This document shows positions 62,291 through 64,000 of a DNA stretch of 64,000 nt, piece by piece. Numbering within the stretch: the first letter of the stretch is position 1; every line of letters starts with the position of its first letter. Origin of the DNA: Nocardia crassostreae (GTDB taxonomy: Bacteria; Actinomycetota; Actinomycetes; Mycobacteriales; Mycobacteriaceae). The stretch is from positions 124,001-188,000 of the forward strand of contig NZ_BDCH01000006.1 in assembly GCF_001613405.1 (NCBI RefSeq), in the 5' to 3' direction. A program made the position numbers and the translations under genes. The notes beneath the pieces are model-generated. The model made no database searches. It was not told where the DNA came from and saw nothing but the letters and a program-made list of their open reading frames with translations.

Positions 62291-62359
62291 ATGGATGCCA
62301 TTCTCGAGCTGATCAAGAGTCTCGTTAGCACTCTTTCCAGCAGCCTCTCCAAGGAATGA
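62291..62359 (+). CDS. 22-aa amphipathic peptide
   Basis: ATG 62291, preceded by GAGGAGAAAACA, encodes MDAILELIKSLVSTLSSSL plus three residues, ending in TGA 62357-62359. A helical wheel would put Ile, Leu, Val on one face and Ser, Lys, Glu on the other, resembling small membrane-active or modulin-like peptides. It has its own promoter region and a strong terminator 25 nt downstream, so it is a stand-alone unit between the DUF5926 and ferritin genes. Function unknown. Confidence 0.6.
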   Translation: MDAILELIKSLVSTLSSSLSKE

Positions 62360-62383
62360 TCGACCTTCCCCGGTAGATCAGCG

Positions 62384-62417
62384 ACAGCCCCGGTCCAGCG
62401 CAAGGGACCGGGGCTGT
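62384..62417. terminator. Perfect 13-bp bidirectional terminator
   Basis: ACAGCCCCGGTCC (62384-62396) pairs exactly with GGACCGGGGCTGT (62405-62417) around an 8-nt loop, between the peptide gene and the convergent ferritin gene. Confidence 0.75.
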
Positions 62418-62428
62418 TGTCCTGAAAT

Positions 62429-62977
62429 CTAGAGTGCGCCGCCGGCGGCGTGCGGAGCGCCGGACGCATCGCTCGGGGAACTCATTTCGCGGGATACGTA
62501 ATTCTCCAGATCGAACAGGTTCGCACTGGCCCGTTCGGCCACGGTGAGCAGGGTGCGCATGGTCGCCACTTCCTCGACCTGCTCCTTGAGGAACCACTGC
62601 AGGAACTGCTCGCCCTGGTAGTCGCCCTCTTCGCGGGCGGTCTTGGCGAGCTGGATGATCTGCTCGGTGACCGTCTGCTCCTGGGCGAGCGCCAGTGCGA
62701 TGGGCTCCTTGGCATTCGCGAATTCGGACTTCGCGGCATCGGTGTTCGCCACCTCGACGCTGATATCCAGGTCGAGCAGATAGCGGGCGATCATCATCGC
62801 GTGATTGCGTTCCTCGACGGCCTGCTTGTAGAAATACTTCGCGAGGATCGGCAGATCGGCATTGTCGAACCACAGTGCAATGGCGATGTACTGGTGTTCG
62901 GTATTGAATTCGTTGCGGATCTGATCCTGCAGCAGGGAGTGGAACTTGCTGCGCTTGGTTTGGGTGCGGGTGGACAT
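62429..62977 (-). CDS. bfrB: Ferritin (BfrB-like)
   Basis: A 182-aa ferritin. Ferroxidase ligands are in IRNEFNTEHQYIAIALWFDN, KQAVEERNHAMMIARYLLDL and EQFLQWFLKEQVEEVATMRT; the C-terminal SGAPHAAGG is shared with mycobacterial BfrB (Rv3841). It stores iron as ferric mineral. The ATG at 62975-62977 was chosen (MSTRTQTKRSKFHSLLQDQI); upstream in-frame ATGs exist. An IdeR-like box lies about 70 nt upstream. Confidence 0.9.
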   Translation of the reverse strand: MSTRTQTKRSKFHSLLQDQIRNEFNTEHQYIAIALWFDNADLPILAKYFYKQAVEERNHAMMIARYLLDLDISVEVANTDAAKSEFANAKEPIALALAQEQTVTEQIIQLAKTAREEGDYQGEQFLQWFLKEQVEEVATMRTLLTVAERASANLFDLENYVSREMSSPSDASGAPHAAGGAL

Positions 62978-63044
62978 GGGGGAGACATTAGCCCTGGTCA
63001 TACCGCGTGTCATCCAAGTGCAACCTTATTGAGCACAGCCTTAT

Positions 63045-63063
63045 TGAGGCAAGTATTACCTAA
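63045..63063 (-). promoter_or_regulatory. IdeR-like iron box upstream of ferritin
   Basis: On the minus strand TTAGGTAATACTTGCCTCA agrees with the IdeR/DtxR consensus TTAGGTTAGGCTAACCTAA at 13 of 19 positions by eye. A second AATAAGG-type half repeat follows downstream. In M. tuberculosis bfrB is activated by IdeR with iron, so the same is plausible here. Confidence 0.45.
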
Positions 63064-63083
63064 AACGGGCGTCCGGTTTACCC

Positions 63084-64000
63084 CTAATTCCCGACCGTCG
63101 TGATCAGGTCCGACGGTATCGGCTGGTCGGTTTCCAGGGCCTCGAAGAACCTGCTCGCGCGGTCTTTGTCCCAGAGCAGCACATTGCCCACATCCGTATC
63201 GGTGAACCCGCCGATGGGGACCGTGGTTGCCACCGGATCGCCGCTCAGCGCCTTGCCCAGTAGCGCCAGATGCCAGACGTGATCTCCGTCATCCACCTTC
63301 AAAGCCTTTGTCAAGCCCTGTATCAGCGGCCAGGACCGGAACGGATTGGCCAGCGTGGCCGGGCTGGACGCCTTCTTCAGCAGGGCGCTCAAGAACTTTC
63401 GCTGATTGAGCATGCGCTCCAGATCGGCGGTGGAGGTGGCGCGTGAGCGCACGAAGCCGAGGGCATTGGCGCCATTGAGCTTCTGGCAGCCCGCGGGCAG
63501 ATCGATACCCGCGAGCGGATCGTTGATGGGCTGGTCCAGGCACATGTCGATACCGCCGACGGCATCGACGATATCGGCGAAGCCGCCGAATCCGACCTGC
63601 GCGTAATGGTCGATGTGCAGACCGGTCGCACCCTCCACCGTCTGCACCAGCAGCCGCGGGCCGCCGAAGGAGAAGGCGGAGTTGAGCTTGTCCTTGCCGT
63701 AGCCCGGAATGCTCACATACGAATCGCGCGGCAGGCTGACCAGCGTCGGCTGCCCGGACTCCGGAATGTGCACCAGCAGAATGGTGTCGGTCCGCTCGGA
63801 CCCGACCTCCCCGCCGGTCGACAGTTCCTGTTCCTGCTCCGCCGTGAGCCCGGACCGGCTGTCGGACCCGACCAAAAGCCAATTCGTCCCGGGCGTGTCG
63901 CCGGGGCGCCCTTCGTAATCGGTGAGCACATCGATGCGCTCCAGATTCCGGTCCAAATAGATGGCCGCCGCGACGGGCAGGCACAGCAGCACCACCAGCA
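63084..64000 (-). CDS. LytR-CpsA-Psr (LCP) family protein, N-terminus outside the window
   Basis: The visible 305 residues start in a membrane span (VLLCLPVAAAIYL) and contain the LCP catalytic domain: NWLLVGSDSR, ERTDTILLVHIPESGQPTLV, LPRDSYVSIPGYGKDKLNSA and the conserved GFVRSRATSTADLERMLNQR. LCP proteins attach arabinogalactan or other glycopolymers to peptidoglycan. The reading frame is open to base 64000, so the cytoplasmic start is missing. Confidence 0.88.
   Translation of the reverse strand, partial: LVVLLCLPVAAAIYLDRNLERIDVLTDYEGRPGDTPGTNWLLVGSDSRSGLTAEQEQELSTGGEVGSERTDTILLVHIPESGQPTLVSLPRDSYVSIPGYGKDKLNSAFSFGGPRLLVQTVEGATGLHIDHYAQVGFGGFADIVDAVGGIDMCLDQPINDPLAGIDLPAGCQKLNGANALGFVRSRATSTADLERMLNQRKFLSALLKKASSPATLANPFRSWPLIQGLTKALKVDDGDHVWHLALLGKALSGDPVATTVPIGGFTDTDVGNVLLWDKDRASRFFEALETDQPIPSDLITTVGN

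Noticed and set aside
1..64000. CRISPR arrays, insertion sequences with terminal repeats, rRNA genes
   Set aside because: No regularly spaced repeats, no transposase motifs and no rRNA sequence were seen on either strand.

Overview
The window is high-GC actinobacterial chromosome, most likely Nocardia or a close mycolate-bearing relative. Evidence: a core gene order that I recall from the Rv3811-Rv3841 region of Mycobacterium tuberculosis (LGFP/PGRP amidase, HAD hydrolase, acyltransferase, MBL-Rieske protein, serS, septum-formation protein, zincin, ferritin, LCP protein), a PE/PPE/EspG set, a mycolyl-arabinogalactan-type lysin B, and leaderless starts with TANNNT -10 boxes. Names come from motif reading only; no database search was made.

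Layout. 1-9.7 kb: accessory DNA. A minus-strand run holds lysin B, two small unknown genes, a terminator, then a 29-aa membrane peptide, a holin-like protein and a DUF2746-like protein, followed by a large proline-rich polymorphic toxin with a lower-GC C-terminal tip and its putative immunity gene. Two XRE regulators and an ImmA/IrrE-like protein lacking the HExxH glutamate flank it. 9.8-14.5 kb: cell-envelope core (SpoIID protein, PGRP/LGFP amidase with an in-frame TGA, HAD phosphatase). 14.6-22.7 kb: dipeptide-type ABC importer with a fused double ATPase and two tandem substrate-binding proteins, the first broken by TAG. 22.7-32.1 kb: nitrogen cluster: XRE-cupin regulator, M20 amidohydrolase, GlxD/GlxC/GlxB (glutamate-synthase-like, N-methylglutamate synthase type), a GmaS-like glutamine synthetase, an FAD amine oxidoreductase and a divergent ammonium transporter. 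Large GGTGTGAACC-type inverted repeats punctuate this cluster. 32.2-46.4 kb: conserved backbone plus transporters, a GGDEF/EAL protein, serS and a GMC oxidoreductase. 46.5-48.8 kb: an orphan PE-PPE-EspG module.

48.9-61.2 kb: a 12.3-kb integrative element bounded by an 18-bp repeat that contains the start codon of the host DUF5926 gene. It carries a broken tyrosine integrase, an excisionase-like gene, an operator cluster, a HTH/replication-like gene, many tiny overlapping genes, an HNH nuclease, a terminase small subunit and a head-tail adaptor, but no portal, large terminase, capsid or tail genes. This is the profile of a phage satellite rather than a prophage. 61.2-64 kb: DUF5926 gene, a 22-aa amphipathic peptide gene, ferritin with an IdeR-like box, and the start-truncated LCP gene.

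Seven reading frames in the window are interrupted (toxin, LGFP amidase, first peptide-binding protein, FAD oxidoreductase tail, glutamine synthetase, EspG, integrase). Four are single-base indels and three are in-frame stops. Either sequencing or assembly errors or real decay could explain them; raw reads would decide.
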